A stretch of DNA of 59,140 bases from an uncultured Pelagibacteraceae bacterium (lineage in GTDB: Bacteria > Pseudomonadota > Alphaproteobacteria > Pelagibacterales > Pelagibacteraceae), in contig CABXOW010000008.1 of the NCBI GenBank assembly GCA_902513955.1, forward strand, positions 1 to 59,140. Direction: 5' to 3'. The notes under the pieces were generated by a model, which was given only the letters and a program-made list of their open reading frames with translations, had not been told where the DNA came from and searched no databases. The translations under genes and the position numbers were made by a program. Below, one piece after another: positions 17,865 to 26,712 of this stretch (its first letter is position 1; every line of letters begins with the position of its first letter).

Positions 17865-18685
17865 GATATCTCATATTGGGAAGCAAAGGATTTATTGGAG
17901 AGGGAATAATTAAATATTTTAAAAAGAAAAAGATTCAATTTATTGAATATGAAAAAATTTCTGAATTAATACCTAGTCAGGTAAAGAAAAAAGATATTAT
18001 AATTAATTGTTTAGGAAAAAATATAAAAAAAACCAATACTTATGAATTAAAAAAAAAAATTCAATTAATTAAACACTTTAGGAAAAAAATATTATGGATA
18101 CAATTAAGCACACCGCTTATTTACAGGCAAAAAACAAATCATAAAAAAATAAATGAAAAAGCAAAAGAATTGCCATTTAATGAATATGCTTTATCAAAAC
18201 TTAAATTTGATAATTATTTAAAAAAACAAAAAAATTCAAACTTTAGTTACCTAATTTTAAGAATTTCAACTGTCTATGACATAAAAATGAAGAGTATGGT
18301 TCTCAAAAAACTTAAATTAATAAATAATTCTTTTTTTTATTCATTAATAGTAAATCAGAATACAATATTTAATTATATAAGTTTAGATGAATTAGTCGTT
18401 TACATCTATAAATTATCAATTAATAAAAAATCAAGAAACAGACTGATACTAATTTCACAAAATATAAATCTTATAAAGCTAATTGATAGATCTATTGAAA
18501 AAAATTATATTTTAAACAGATTTTTTATTAGCATTAAAAAAATCTTTGCATTATTTTTTAGCGAGCAAGTTCTATTTCTTACAAATGAAAATTTAATAGA
18601 AAATAATTATTTACAAAAATTTATTAAAATTGAAAGTAAAAATTATTCAAATAATAAAATTATTAATTTCTTCAAAAAATGCTAA
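17861..18685 (+). CDS. NAD-dependent epimerase/reductase-like protein
   Basis: This is a 274-residue protein that starts RYLILGSKGFIGEGIIKYF, an extended-SDR nucleotide-binding motif, and has WIQLSTPLIY followed by NEYALSKLKFDNYL, which supplies Ser, Tyr and Lys at the expected positions. ILRISTVYD follows as in RmlD/GalE relatives. It is short for the family and the C-terminal half is divergent. It may be a 4-ketoreductase (RmlD- or Rmd-like) completing a 6-deoxysugar, but the substrate is not evident. Confidence 0.68.
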   Translation: MRYLILGSKGFIGEGIIKYFKKKKIQFIEYEKISELIPSQVKKKDIIINCLGKNIKKTNTYELKKKIQLIKHFRKKILWIQLSTPLIYRQKTNHKKINEKAKELPFNEYALSKLKFDNYLKKQKNSNFSYLILRISTVYDIKMKSMVLKKLKLINNSFFYSLIVNQNTIFNYISLDELVVYIYKLSINKKSRNRLILISQNINLIKLIDRSIEKNYILNRFFISIKKIFALFFSEQVLFLTNENLIENNYLQKFIKIESKNYSNNKIINFFKKC

Positions 18686-20961
18686 AAAAAATTGCAATTG
18701 TCTCATCAAATTATTTAAGTATTAAATCTTTTTTGTCAAAACCGATTGAGAATTTATCTAAGAATTATCTTGTATATATATATACAAATATTGAAAAAAC
18801 AGATCAATTATTTGGAAATAATAATAAAAATATAAGATTTATTCATTTACCTATCAGAAGAAACGTCAATTTATTTAAAGATTTAGAATGTTTTTTTAAG
18901 TTAATATTTTTTATTTTTAAATTTAAGCCAGATTTGATAATGACATTAACACCGAAGGGTGGTTTACTTGGAATATTAACATCGTTTATATTAAACGTTA
19001 AAACAAGAATTCATTATTACACAGGTCAAGTTTGGGTTACGAGAAGAGGTTTTGTAAAAAAATTATTAAAACAGGTTGATAAAATAATTTTCAAAATGTC
19101 GACGGATTGTTTAACAGATAGCAATCTTCAAAAAAAATTTTTAGAGGATGAAAGAGTTGTAAGAAGAGATTTTTTAAAGGTTCTTGCAAATGGATCTATA
19201 TGTGGAGTTGATACCTCAAGGTTTAAACCAGATTTAGAAAATAGAAAGATCATAAGGAAACAATTGGGTATCTCGGTAGACACAATACTCTTGTTGTTTT
19301 TAGGAAGATTAAATAAAGATAAAGGAATTTTAGATTTAGCAGATGCCGCTAATGATATAATTAAAAAAGATAAAAAAAATATTTCTTTACTTATTGTTGG
19401 GCCTGATGAAGAAAATATAAAATCTAAAATACAAATTTTATGTAAAAGTTCTATAAATAAAATTCATTTTATTGAATTTACAAATGAGCCCGAGAAATAT
19501 ATGTCTGCAGCCGATATTTTCTGTCTACCAAGTTATAGAGAAGGTTTTGGAATGGCCGCATTAGAGGCGGGCGCTTGCGCTTTACCGGTTATTACTTCAA
19601 GAATATATGGATTAATTGATGCCGTTAAGGAAGATCATACTGGACTATTTCATGAGGTTAAAAATAAAGAACAAATAAAAAAATGTATAATTAGGTTAGT
19701 GGAAAATAAGGAATTACGTGAAACACTTGGAAAACAAGGACGAGAAAGAGTTTTAAAAGATTTTGAACAAAAATACGTTACTGAAGAGTTTGTTAAATTT
19801 ATAATGGAAAAAATTAATGTAAATAAATATATATCAATTGTATCATCTAATCAGTTATCAATTGAGTTATTTTTAAACAAACAAATCAAATTACTGTCAA
19901 GTTATAATCAGATAAATATTTTTACCAATTTAACATTTAATAATTTTACAAATAGTATTAATAAAAATTATTCAAATATAAAATTTTATCATATAAATAT
20001 TAAGCGGAGAGTTGCTATATTTTGGGATGCATATAGTTTTATTAGCTTAATATTTTTGTTAATAACAAAAAAAACAGATATAATTTTTACAATTACTCCT
20101 AAGGGTGGTTTTCTAGGAATATTTTCTGGCTTTATTTTAAGAATTAAGAAAAGAATTCATTGGTATGGTGGGCAAGTATGGTTTAGTAGAGAAGGTTTAG
20201 TTAAAAATATACTAAAGAATATAGATAAATTAATATCGATATTATCAACAAATGTTTTAACAGAATGTGATTCTCAAAAAAAATTTTTAGAGGATGAAAG
20301 AGTTGTAAGAAGAGATTTTTTAAAGGTTCTTGCAAATGGATCTATATGTGGAGTTGATACCTCAAGGTTTAAACCAGATTTAGAAAATAGAAAGATCATA
20401 AGGAAACAATTGGGTATCTCGGTAGACACAATACTCTTGTTGTTTTTAGGAAGATTAAATAAAGATAAAGGAATTTTAGATTTAGCAGATGCCGCTAATG
20501 ATATAATTAAAAAAGATAAAAAAAATATTTCTTTACTTATTGTTGGGCCTGATGAAGAAAATATAAAATCTAAAATACAAATTTTATGTAAAAGTTCTAT
20601 AAATAAAATTCATTTTATTGAATTTACAAATGAGCCCGAGAAATATATGTCTGCAGCCGATATTTTCTGTCTACCAAGTTATAGAGAAGGTTTTGGAATG
20701 GCCGCATTAGAGGCGGGCGCTTGCGCTTTACCGGTTATTACTTCAAGAATATATGGATTAATTGATGCCGTTAAGGAAGATCATACTGGACTATTTCATG
20801 AGGTTAAAAATAAAGAACAAATAAAAAAATGTATAATTAGGTTAGTGGAAAATAAGGAATTACGTGAAACACTTGGAAAACAAGGACGAGAAAGAGTTTT
20901 AAAAGATTTTGAACAAAAATACGTTACTGAAGAGTTTGTTAAATTTATTCAAAATTTGTAA
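18679..20961 (+). CDS. Tandem fusion of two family 4 glycosyltransferases (PglA/CapM-like)
   Basis: This 760-residue protein consists of two complete GT4 units, residues 1-375 and 376-760; ordinary family members are about 370-380 residues. Each unit starts with a similar acceptor domain (IAIVSSNYLSIKSFL versus ISIVSSNQLSIELFL, then TPKGG and GQVW) that is clearly related but diverged. The donor domains, about residues 150-375 and 532-757, are identical, with FLGRLNKDKG and EGFGMAALE in both. Met376 is encoded by an in-frame ATG at 19804 that could serve as an internal start. Unit identity comes from a 675-bp direct repeat. It is tail-to-tail with the ligase gene, overlapping by 13 bases. Confidence 0.85.
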   Translation: MLKKIAIVSSNYLSIKSFLSKPIENLSKNYLVYIYTNIEKTDQLFGNNNKNIRFIHLPIRRNVNLFKDLECFFKLIFFIFKFKPDLIMTLTPKGGLLGILTSFILNVKTRIHYYTGQVWVTRRGFVKKLLKQVDKIIFKMSTDCLTDSNLQKKFLEDERVVRRDFLKVLANGSICGVDTSRFKPDLENRKIIRKQLGISVDTILLLFLGRLNKDKGILDLADAANDIIKKDKKNISLLIVGPDEENIKSKIQILCKSSINKIHFIEFTNEPEKYMSAADIFCLPSYREGFGMAALEAGACALPVITSRIYGLIDAVKEDHTGLFHEVKNKEQIKKCIIRLVENKELRETLGKQGRERVLKDFEQKYVTEEFVKFIMEKINVNKYISIVSSNQLSIELFLNKQIKLLSSYNQINIFTNLTFNNFTNSINKNYSNIKFYHINIKRRVAIFWDAYSFISLIFLLITKKTDIIFTITPKGGFLGIFSGFILRIKKRIHWYGGQVWFSREGLVKNILKNIDKLISILSTNVLTECDSQKKFLEDERVVRRDFLKVLANGSICGVDTSRFKPDLENRKIIRKQLGISVDTILLLFLGRLNKDKGILDLADAANDIIKKDKKNISLLIVGPDEENIKSKIQILCKSSINKIHFIEFTNEPEKYMSAADIFCLPSYREGFGMAALEAGACALPVITSRIYGLIDAVKEDHTGLFHEVKNKEQIKKCIIRLVENKELRETLGKQGRERVLKDFEQKYVTEEFVKFIQNL
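19128..19802 (+). repeat. 675-bp direct repeat, copy 1
   Basis: This copy encodes the C-terminal donor domain of the first glycosyltransferase unit. I aligned it with the second copy at an offset of 1146 bases and saw no mismatch; the bases just outside both ends differ. Flanking acceptor domains are only moderately similar, so the block looks like a recent gene-conversion tract rather than a whole-gene duplication. Confidence 0.9.
20274..20948 (+). repeat. 675-bp direct repeat, copy 2
   Basis: This is the second copy of the block at 19128-19802, encoding the donor domain of the second glycosyltransferase unit and ending four codons before the stop. No transposase, terminal inverted repeat or target duplication accompanies either copy. 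Confidence 0.9.
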
Positions 20962-22232
20962 ATTTTATTTAAATAAAATAAAAAACCAATCGGAAAAAAA
21001 TATACAATTGAAAGCCAATTATTAAAAAAACTTCCTGTTGTTGTAAATGGGAATAAATTAATAAATATACATGATAAAATACAAATCCTTAAATCAAATG
21101 CATTAGGGAAAGTTTTTTTTTGATTACTGAAAAAAGATTTTAATAAGCTAAATAAGATAAATATAAAAAAAAATATTATAAAACCAAAACCAACAATTCC
21201 TGTTTCAGCAATTAGTTGAATGTACGTGTTGTGTGGGTGGTTTCCACAATTAAGTCTAAAGTTATAAAAATCAAACTCATCTATTTTATAATGTTCTTTT
21301 TTGCAATTAAACCTAAAACTTTTAACACCATGACCTAATATAGGTTTATCATTAAACATTTTAATAGCAGACAAACCCATATAAGTATATTTTTTATCCA
21401 AAATTAAAAAATATTTTTGATCCTCAAGAACTATTTTATTTGAAAAATTTAAAATTGTATTAGATATGGTTGATTGCCATTTGTCTTTAAGTACTTGATT
21501 TGATGAAGTAATGATTGAAAGTCCTAAAATTATTAATAAAAAAATATAAAATTTTGATTTATAAAAAAAATTAGTAGAAATCATAATTATCATTATAGAA
21601 ATTAAAGTTAGAATAAATGAGGCTCTTTCTCCAGAGATATAAATAGCAACAATTGAAAGACAAATTATTAAATAAGTTAACACTTTATCAATATTATTCT
21701 TGTGAAAAAAAATTAATAAACCAATTAAAATGGGTAAAAATTTTGATAAAAAACTTCCATAAATTAATTCATTACCAAAAAAACTTGATATTCTTGATTT
21801 GTTTGGATTAGTCATTCCGATAATATTTTCATAAAAAAAATATTGATAAAAACCATCAAAAATTAAGATAAAAAAAATAATTAACAAAATATTTTTTAAT
21901 AAAATTAGAAAATTATTTGAATTATTTAATATGTAATAAATTGAAAGTGTTAAAGTTAAAAATCTAATATAAAATCCAGTTTTTGTTGCAGACAGCAAGA
22001 CATAATCAGATAGTAATGAACCAACTATTATAAAAAAATAAAAAAATAAAAATCCATAGATAAAAGTTTTATTAAAATGTTTAATTTCTTTTTTTATAAT
22101 TTTATGGGCTATTAAAATAAAGATTATACCTGTAGCTATTTCTGGTAAAAGAGGTCCAGATATTAGAAGTACAGGCAGAGATAATAGTAAATATTTAATA
22201 ATTAAGTCATTATATCTTAATTTTTCATACAT
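20949..22232 (-). CDS. O-antigen ligase family protein (WaaL/PglL-like)
   Basis: This is a 427-residue inner-membrane protein with 10-12 hydrophobic segments. Its large periplasmic loop contains KPILGHGVKSFR and NCGNHPHNTYIQLIAETG, the His-containing Wzy_C signature of WaaL and of O-oligosaccharyltransferases; an Arg in SGERASF before the loop also matches. The enzyme transfers polymer from undecaprenyl-PP to lipid A-core or to protein. It is the last gene of the leftward block. Which acceptor is used cannot be decided here. Confidence 0.85.
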   Translation of the reverse strand: MYEKLRYNDLIIKYLLLSLPVLLISGPLLPEIATGIIFILIAHKIIKKEIKHFNKTFIYGFLFFYFFIIVGSLLSDYVLLSATKTGFYIRFLTLTLSIYYILNNSNNFLILLKNILLIIFFILIFDGFYQYFFYENIIGMTNPNKSRISSFFGNELIYGSFLSKFLPILIGLLIFFHKNNIDKVLTYLIICLSIVAIYISGERASFILTLISIMIIMISTNFFYKSKFYIFLLIILGLSIITSSNQVLKDKWQSTISNTILNFSNKIVLEDQKYFLILDKKYTYMGLSAIKMFNDKPILGHGVKSFRFNCKKEHYKIDEFDFYNFRLNCGNHPHNTYIQLIAETGIVGFGFIIFFFIFILFSLLKSFFSNQKKTFPNAFDLRICILSCIFINLFPFTTTGSFFNNWLSIVYFFPIGFLFYLNKIYKF

Positions 22233-22237
22233 ATGAT

Positions 22238-24040
22238 TTAATTTTTGAATGAAAATATTTCATCGATAAATTTTATATCATTGTTCTCTAAACTAGAATT
22301 TAATTTACTTTTAATTATTTGTACTTCTTCACTTGAAAAAATTTTATCTATTTTTTCTGATAAAATAAGCTTATTTGATGTTGGTTGTGACATATTTGAA
22401 TGATATAATTTTTCATGAAGTTTTTCACCATTTCTTAAGCCTGTAATTTTTATTTTTTTTATTAAACTTTCTCTACCCGAATTAATTATAATCTTTTTTA
22501 CCAATTCATAAATATTTATTGGCTTGCCCATATCTAAAACATAAATTTGTCCTTTATTACTCAGTTGAGTTGATTGTAATGTTAAGTTAACAGCGTCATT
22601 AATTGTCATAAAATATCTAGTTGCTTCAATATCTGTAACAGTTATTTCACTGTTATTACTTATTTGATTTTGAATTTTGGGAATCAAACTTCCAGAACTG
22701 CCTATGACATTTCCAAACCTGACACTACAATATTTATTTTTTTTTGGCTCAATAAAATTAAAAGAATTAGTGATTATTTCACCCAGTCTTTTTGATTTCC
22801 CCATGTAGTTTAAAGGTTCTACAGCCTTATCTGTTGAAATAAATACAAAGTCTAAACCAATTTGAGTTTTTGAAATTTCCAATATATTTATAAGACTTAC
22901 TAAGTTATTAAAAACAGAGACAATCGGGTTATCTTGAACAATTTCAACATGTTTGTACGCCGCTGCATGAAAAATAAAATCAGGTTTATTTTCTTTTATA
23001 ATTTTTTCAATTAAAGTATAAAAACACAAATTTGCCAAAACTAACTTTATTTTTATTTTGTTTGTATTTATCTTATCTAATTTTTGTTGAAGATTAGATA
23101 TTCCAATCTCATTTTTATCAATTAGTATTAATTCAGAAGGATGTTCGTTTATTAGTTGATAACAAATTTCTTCACCTATAGTTCCAGCAGCACCAGTGAT
23201 TATGATTTTTTTATTTTTATATGGTTTGGCATTATCTTTAGTTCCATTATTTAGAATAATATTTTTTTTAAAATTAAAATCTTCATGTTTATCTGTTTTT
23301 GTATTAATTGTTTTTATTTCTTCTATATCCAATTGTAATTCTTTAAGTTTTTTTTTTATTTCATTTAATTCAAAACTTGATGCACTAGGTAAACTTAAAA
23401 ATATTTTTTTTATTGTATTTTTTTTAATAAAGGTCTCCAAAGAATTAAAAGACATGATGGGTAAATTTTCAATATATCTCCCAATTTTGTTCGTATCATC
23501 ATCTACAAAAGCGACAGGATTAAAGTTTCTTGCATTAGAAATATAATCAATAGAAGCAACACCAGTATTTCCCGCTCCATAAATTAGGCACGGATTGCTT
23601 AATTTTTTAACATTATTAGAATTTTTAATTTTTAAGATTGATTGAAGCAAAAGTCTAAAATTAACACTTATCAAAAAGAAAAATATGTGTGTTAAGAAAA
23701 TATGCTTATAGTTATAAAAAATTAAAATAGTTTTTGTAAAGTTTAGATCATAATATTTCAAAAATAATAGAATGATAATATGCAAGCTATATGAAAAAAA
23801 ACTAGTTAATAATATATAAAAAACGTTTTTTATATTAAAGTAACGACTTATATCATGATAAATATTAAAGTAAGTGCCTATAGGAATAATAGTCGAGCAT
23901 AAAAGTATAGCAAAAAATAAAAGTGACTTAGATAAATTAGTTAGCTGACCATCTATAATAGTAGCAGAAATATAACAACTTATAGATATAATAGTAATAT
24001 CCAATATAACTTTAATTAAAATTTTTGAATGAGCTTTCAT
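22238..24040 (-). CDS. Membrane UDP-HexNAc 4,6-dehydratase (PglF/WbpM-like)
   Basis: This is a 600-residue protein with four N-terminal membrane helices (about 10-130), a first Rossmann-like domain (IYGAGNTG near 154-160) and the catalytic SDR domain with GAAGTIG at 283-289. The motif STDKAVEPLNYMGKSKR carries Met413/Lys417, the Tyr-to-Met replacement typical of WbpM/PglF-type dehydratases. These convert UDP-GlcNAc to the 4-keto-6-deoxy sugar. The adjacent aminotransferase and initiating transferase support a bacillosamine-type pathway, although WbpM-like enzymes also feed QuiNAc/FucNAc synthesis. Confidence 0.88.
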   Translation of the reverse strand: MKAHSKILIKVILDITIISISCYISATIIDGQLTNLSKSLLFFAILLCSTIIPIGTYFNIYHDISRYFNIKNVFYILLTSFFSYSLHIIILLFLKYYDLNFTKTILIFYNYKHIFLTHIFFFLISVNFRLLLQSILKIKNSNNVKKLSNPCLIYGAGNTGVASIDYISNARNFNPVAFVDDDTNKIGRYIENLPIMSFNSLETFIKKNTIKKIFLSLPSASSFELNEIKKKLKELQLDIEEIKTINTKTDKHEDFNFKKNIILNNGTKDNAKPYKNKKIIITGAAGTIGEEICYQLINEHPSELILIDKNEIGISNLQQKLDKINTNKIKIKLVLANLCFYTLIEKIIKENKPDFIFHAAAYKHVEIVQDNPIVSVFNNLVSLINILEISKTQIGLDFVFISTDKAVEPLNYMGKSKRLGEIITNSFNFIEPKKNKYCSVRFGNVIGSSGSLIPKIQNQISNNSEITVTDIEATRYFMTINDAVNLTLQSTQLSNKGQIYVLDMGKPINIYELVKKIIINSGRESLIKKIKITGLRNGEKLHEKLYHSNMSQPTSNKLILSEKIDKIFSSEEVQIIKSKLNSSLENNDIKFIDEIFSFKN

Positions 24041-24049
24041 GTTTAATTT

Positions 24050-25222
24050 TTAAGCTAAAATTTGATCCAATACTTTGGTAATTTTTGTTATTTTTTTATT
24101 CATCTCTATATTGCTTATAAAAGGATTTATATAGAATGCCAAAGAAACAGGTGAAAGTTTAGAGGCATTTTTTAATCTTTTTTTTGGAGACAGGTTAAAC
24201 ATTTTAAAAGAACTTTCTAAATACATCTCAGAACATGATCCTTCATTACAAATTTGTTCTTTTGAATTTAAAAGTTTTATTATTTTTTTTAAATTATATT
24301 TTTTTTTTATCATCTCTAAATTAAGTTTAATATAACACCTATATGGTGAAAGATTAATGTTTTTAGGCACTTTTGGAATTGATACAGCTTTATGGTTTTT
24401 AAGACTTCCCCAAATAAGATTATTTAAATATTTTCTTCTTGAAATAGTTTTATTTAATTTTTTGAGTTGATGAATTCCTAATACAGCTTGCATCTCTGTC
24501 ATTCTTAAATTTGTTCCAAATGTATCATGAACCCAATTAAATCCAGAAGATGTATTTTTTAAATTTTTTTTGACTTTATCAAAATTTTTTCCAATTTCTT
24601 TATAGGCCCAAATTTTTTTCCAAATTTCTTTTTTTTTAACTGCAATCATTGCCCCTTCACCACCTGTAGAAATAATTTTATCATTACAAAAGCTCCAAAT
24701 AGCTATATCCCCAAAACTTCCTACAAACTTTTTATTTATTTTTGCTCCATGTGCTTGAGAACAATCCTCAATTAAAACTAATTTTTTTTTTTTAGCTATC
24801 TTAATTATTTTATTCATTTCACAGGGCCATCCACCAAGATGTACACATATAATTGCCTTAGTTTTATTAGAAATCTTTTTTGTTAAATCATTAATTTGTA
24901 AATTTTGACTGTTAAAATCAATATCACAGAAAATTGGTTTAGCCCCAGAAGTAACTATCGCACTTGCTGAAGATTGATAAGATTTAGATGGAACCAATAC
25001 TTCATCATTTTTTTTTAAATTTAAAGATTTTAATGCTGCTTCTAAAGCTACAGTTCCATTAGCAACAGTTATGCAGTAATTTAAATTAAACTTTTTTGCG
25101 TATAGCTTCTCAAATTTTTTACAGTAATTACCGGTCCAGTAGTTTACTTTTCCAGATTTCAATACTTTAACTACTTTTTCAATTTCTTCACTTGAGTAAT
25201 AAGGCCAATTTTTACTAGTCAT
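24050..25222 (-). CDS. PLP-dependent sugar aminotransferase (DegT/DnrJ/EryC1/StrS, PglE-like)
   Basis: This is a 390-residue fold-type I aminotransferase of the sugar family. It has ANGTVALEAAL for the cofactor phosphate, EDCSQAHGA, and the PLP Lys182 in SFCNDKIISTGGEGAM. It should aminate the 4-keto sugar from the dehydratase encoded downstream. It overlaps the sugar transferase gene by 8 bases. The pairing matches PglF-PglE of the bacillosamine route; a PseC-like or perosamine-type role is less favoured by context. Confidence 0.87.
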   Translation of the reverse strand: MTSKNWPYYSSEEIEKVVKVLKSGKVNYWTGNYCKKFEKLYAKKFNLNYCITVANGTVALEAALKSLNLKKNDEVLVPSKSYQSSASAIVTSGAKPIFCDIDFNSQNLQINDLTKKISNKTKAIICVHLGGWPCEMNKIIKIAKKKKLVLIEDCSQAHGAKINKKFVGSFGDIAIWSFCNDKIISTGGEGAMIAVKKKEIWKKIWAYKEIGKNFDKVKKNLKNTSSGFNWVHDTFGTNLRMTEMQAVLGIHQLKKLNKTISRRKYLNNLIWGSLKNHKAVSIPKVPKNINLSPYRCYIKLNLEMIKKKYNLKKIIKLLNSKEQICNEGSCSEMYLESSFKMFNLSPKKRLKNASKLSPVSLAFYINPFISNIEMNKKITKITKVLDQILA

Positions 25223-25793
25223 ATTTATAACCTTTAAACTTAATCATTTTTCTAGAAAATTGATTTTTAATAAAAAAAGATTTAATTATTTTTGTTAAGG
25301 TTTTAAGGATTATTAGTAAATCAATAAATATTGATTTATTATAATAGTACCAAACATCTAAATCAAATTTTTCTTTCCAACTAATATCATCATATTCATT
25401 TACTTGTGCCCAGCCAGTAATGCCTGGTTTGAGCAAAAGTCTCAATTTATGTTTTTTTGAATAAAGTTTATTATATTCCATATATAATGGTCTTGGACCA
25501 ACTAGCGTTAAATCTCCTTTAATTAAATTAAAAATTTGTGGTAACTCGTCAAGTTTTGTTTTTCTCAGAAAAAGTCCATATTTGCTTATAGATTTTTCTT
25601 TTTGATTAAAATATTTCATAGTTCTAAATTTAATAATCATAATTTGTTTTGCCTTTAAACCACTTCTTTTATGAATAAAAAAAATAGGTTCACCTAAAAA
25701 AAATAAATTTGTCAGACAAATAATTAAAATAAATGGTAATATTAAAGGAAATATTAAAATGACAAACATAACATCAAAAATTCTTTGTAACAT
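25215..25793 (-). CDS. Initiating sugar-1-phosphate transferase (PglC-like monotopic phosphoglycosyltransferase)
   Basis: This is a 192-residue protein with one N-terminal hydrophobic hairpin (about 5-30), then HKRSGLKAKQIMIIKFRTMK and the catalytic Asp82-Glu83 in TKLDELPQIFNLIKGD, followed by LVGPRP. Its length matches minimal PglC-type enzymes, not the long WbaP/WcaJ type. It would move diNAcBac-1-P or a related sugar phosphate onto undecaprenyl phosphate at the inner leaflet, starting the lipid-linked glycan. Confidence 0.9.
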   Translation of the reverse strand: MLQRIFDVMFVILIFPLILPFILIICLTNLFFLGEPIFFIHKRSGLKAKQIMIIKFRTMKYFNQKEKSISKYGLFLRKTKLDELPQIFNLIKGDLTLVGPRPLYMEYNKLYSKKHKLRLLLKPGITGWAQVNEYDDISWKEKFDLDVWYYYNKSIFIDLLIILKTLTKIIKSFFIKNQFSRKMIKFKGYKYD

Positions 25794-25857
25794 TTACTTT
25801 TTTAATGACATTAAAGATTTAAACATTAATTTTTTAGAATAAATTTTTTTTTAATTT

Positions 25858-26661
25858 CTATTTTAAAATTTTGTCAGAGTATCTTATCAATAAATTTACT
25901 AAAAATAATAATATTAAAAAACTTATCACATATTCATTTGTATTTAAATGAAGTCGTCTAAATTTTTTACTATAATCTTTTACAATAATTAATTCCTGAT
26001 CTTGTTCTAAAAAGCTATATAATTCATTAATTACATTTTTTGTATTTAAGATATCAATGTTTATTGCTTTTAATAATGCAATTGAATCAACTTGTTCAAA
26101 AGATTTATTTGATGCAAGATCACGTAGGTCTTTTAAATGATTTTCCTTAAATTTAATCTCTTTATTTAAATTCTCGTATAACTTTTTGTGAAATTTATTT
26201 AAAATTTCTTTTATAAAATTTTTTATTAATTCATTATTTTTTTTTACCACATCTTCTTCATTATTATTTTTAAAAATAATGTTAGGCAGATTTTTTCTTT
26301 CTTTTGTTTTAAATGTGAATAATATTTTTTTATTATTGTTGTCAATAACTAAACTTATTTTATCAGCTTGATTTCCAAGTTCCATATTAGTTATCCCATA
26401 AAATTTTTTGTTAAAAGCTAAATCATTTAAAAAATATTTAATTTTATCAGAATAAAAAATAGAAGTGGTATTTTCAGAATAAAAACTAGAAGAGGTATTA
26501 TGAGCGTTAAACAATCTTTCTTGAAAAGAGTATTCTATAAAAGTCTTATAGGTATCAAATTTATTTTTGTTTAAATAAAAAAATAAAGTTGCAATAAAAA
26601 ATATAACTATATTAATGATTGTGACATGTTTTTTAATCTTTTTTATCATTTTTTTGGTCAT
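25858..26661 (-). CDS. Wzz-like chain-length regulator (tentative)
   Basis: This is a 267-residue protein with one hydrophobic segment near the N-terminus (about 14-30) and one near the C-terminus (about 243-261), enclosing a polar, helix-rich periplasmic region with coiled-coil character. This is the topology of polysaccharide co-polymerases (Wzz), and a Lys/Arg-rich N-terminal tail precedes the first helix. The usual proline-rich motif before the second helix is not obvious. ATG 26661 is preferred over the TTG one codon upstream. The call rests on topology and on the ligase and polymerase in the island. Confidence 0.55.
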   Translation of the reverse strand: MTKKMIKKIKKHVTIINIVIFFIATLFFYLNKNKFDTYKTFIEYSFQERLFNAHNTSSSFYSENTTSIFYSDKIKYFLNDLAFNKKFYGITNMELGNQADKISLVIDNNNKKILFTFKTKERKNLPNIIFKNNNEEDVVKKNNELIKNFIKEILNKFHKKLYENLNKEIKFKENHLKDLRDLASNKSFEQVDSIALLKAINIDILNTKNVINELYSFLEQDQELIIVKDYSKKFRRLHLNTNEYVISFLILLFLVNLLIRYSDKILK

Positions 26662-26712
26662 CAAATAGTACTTATATCAATATAAATTATTTACAATTAT
26701 TTATTATTTAAC

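Noticed and set aside
19128-20948. The long direct repeats as an insertion sequence or transposon.
   Set aside because: They encode glycosyltransferase donor domains; no transposase, terminal inverted repeats or target duplications are present.
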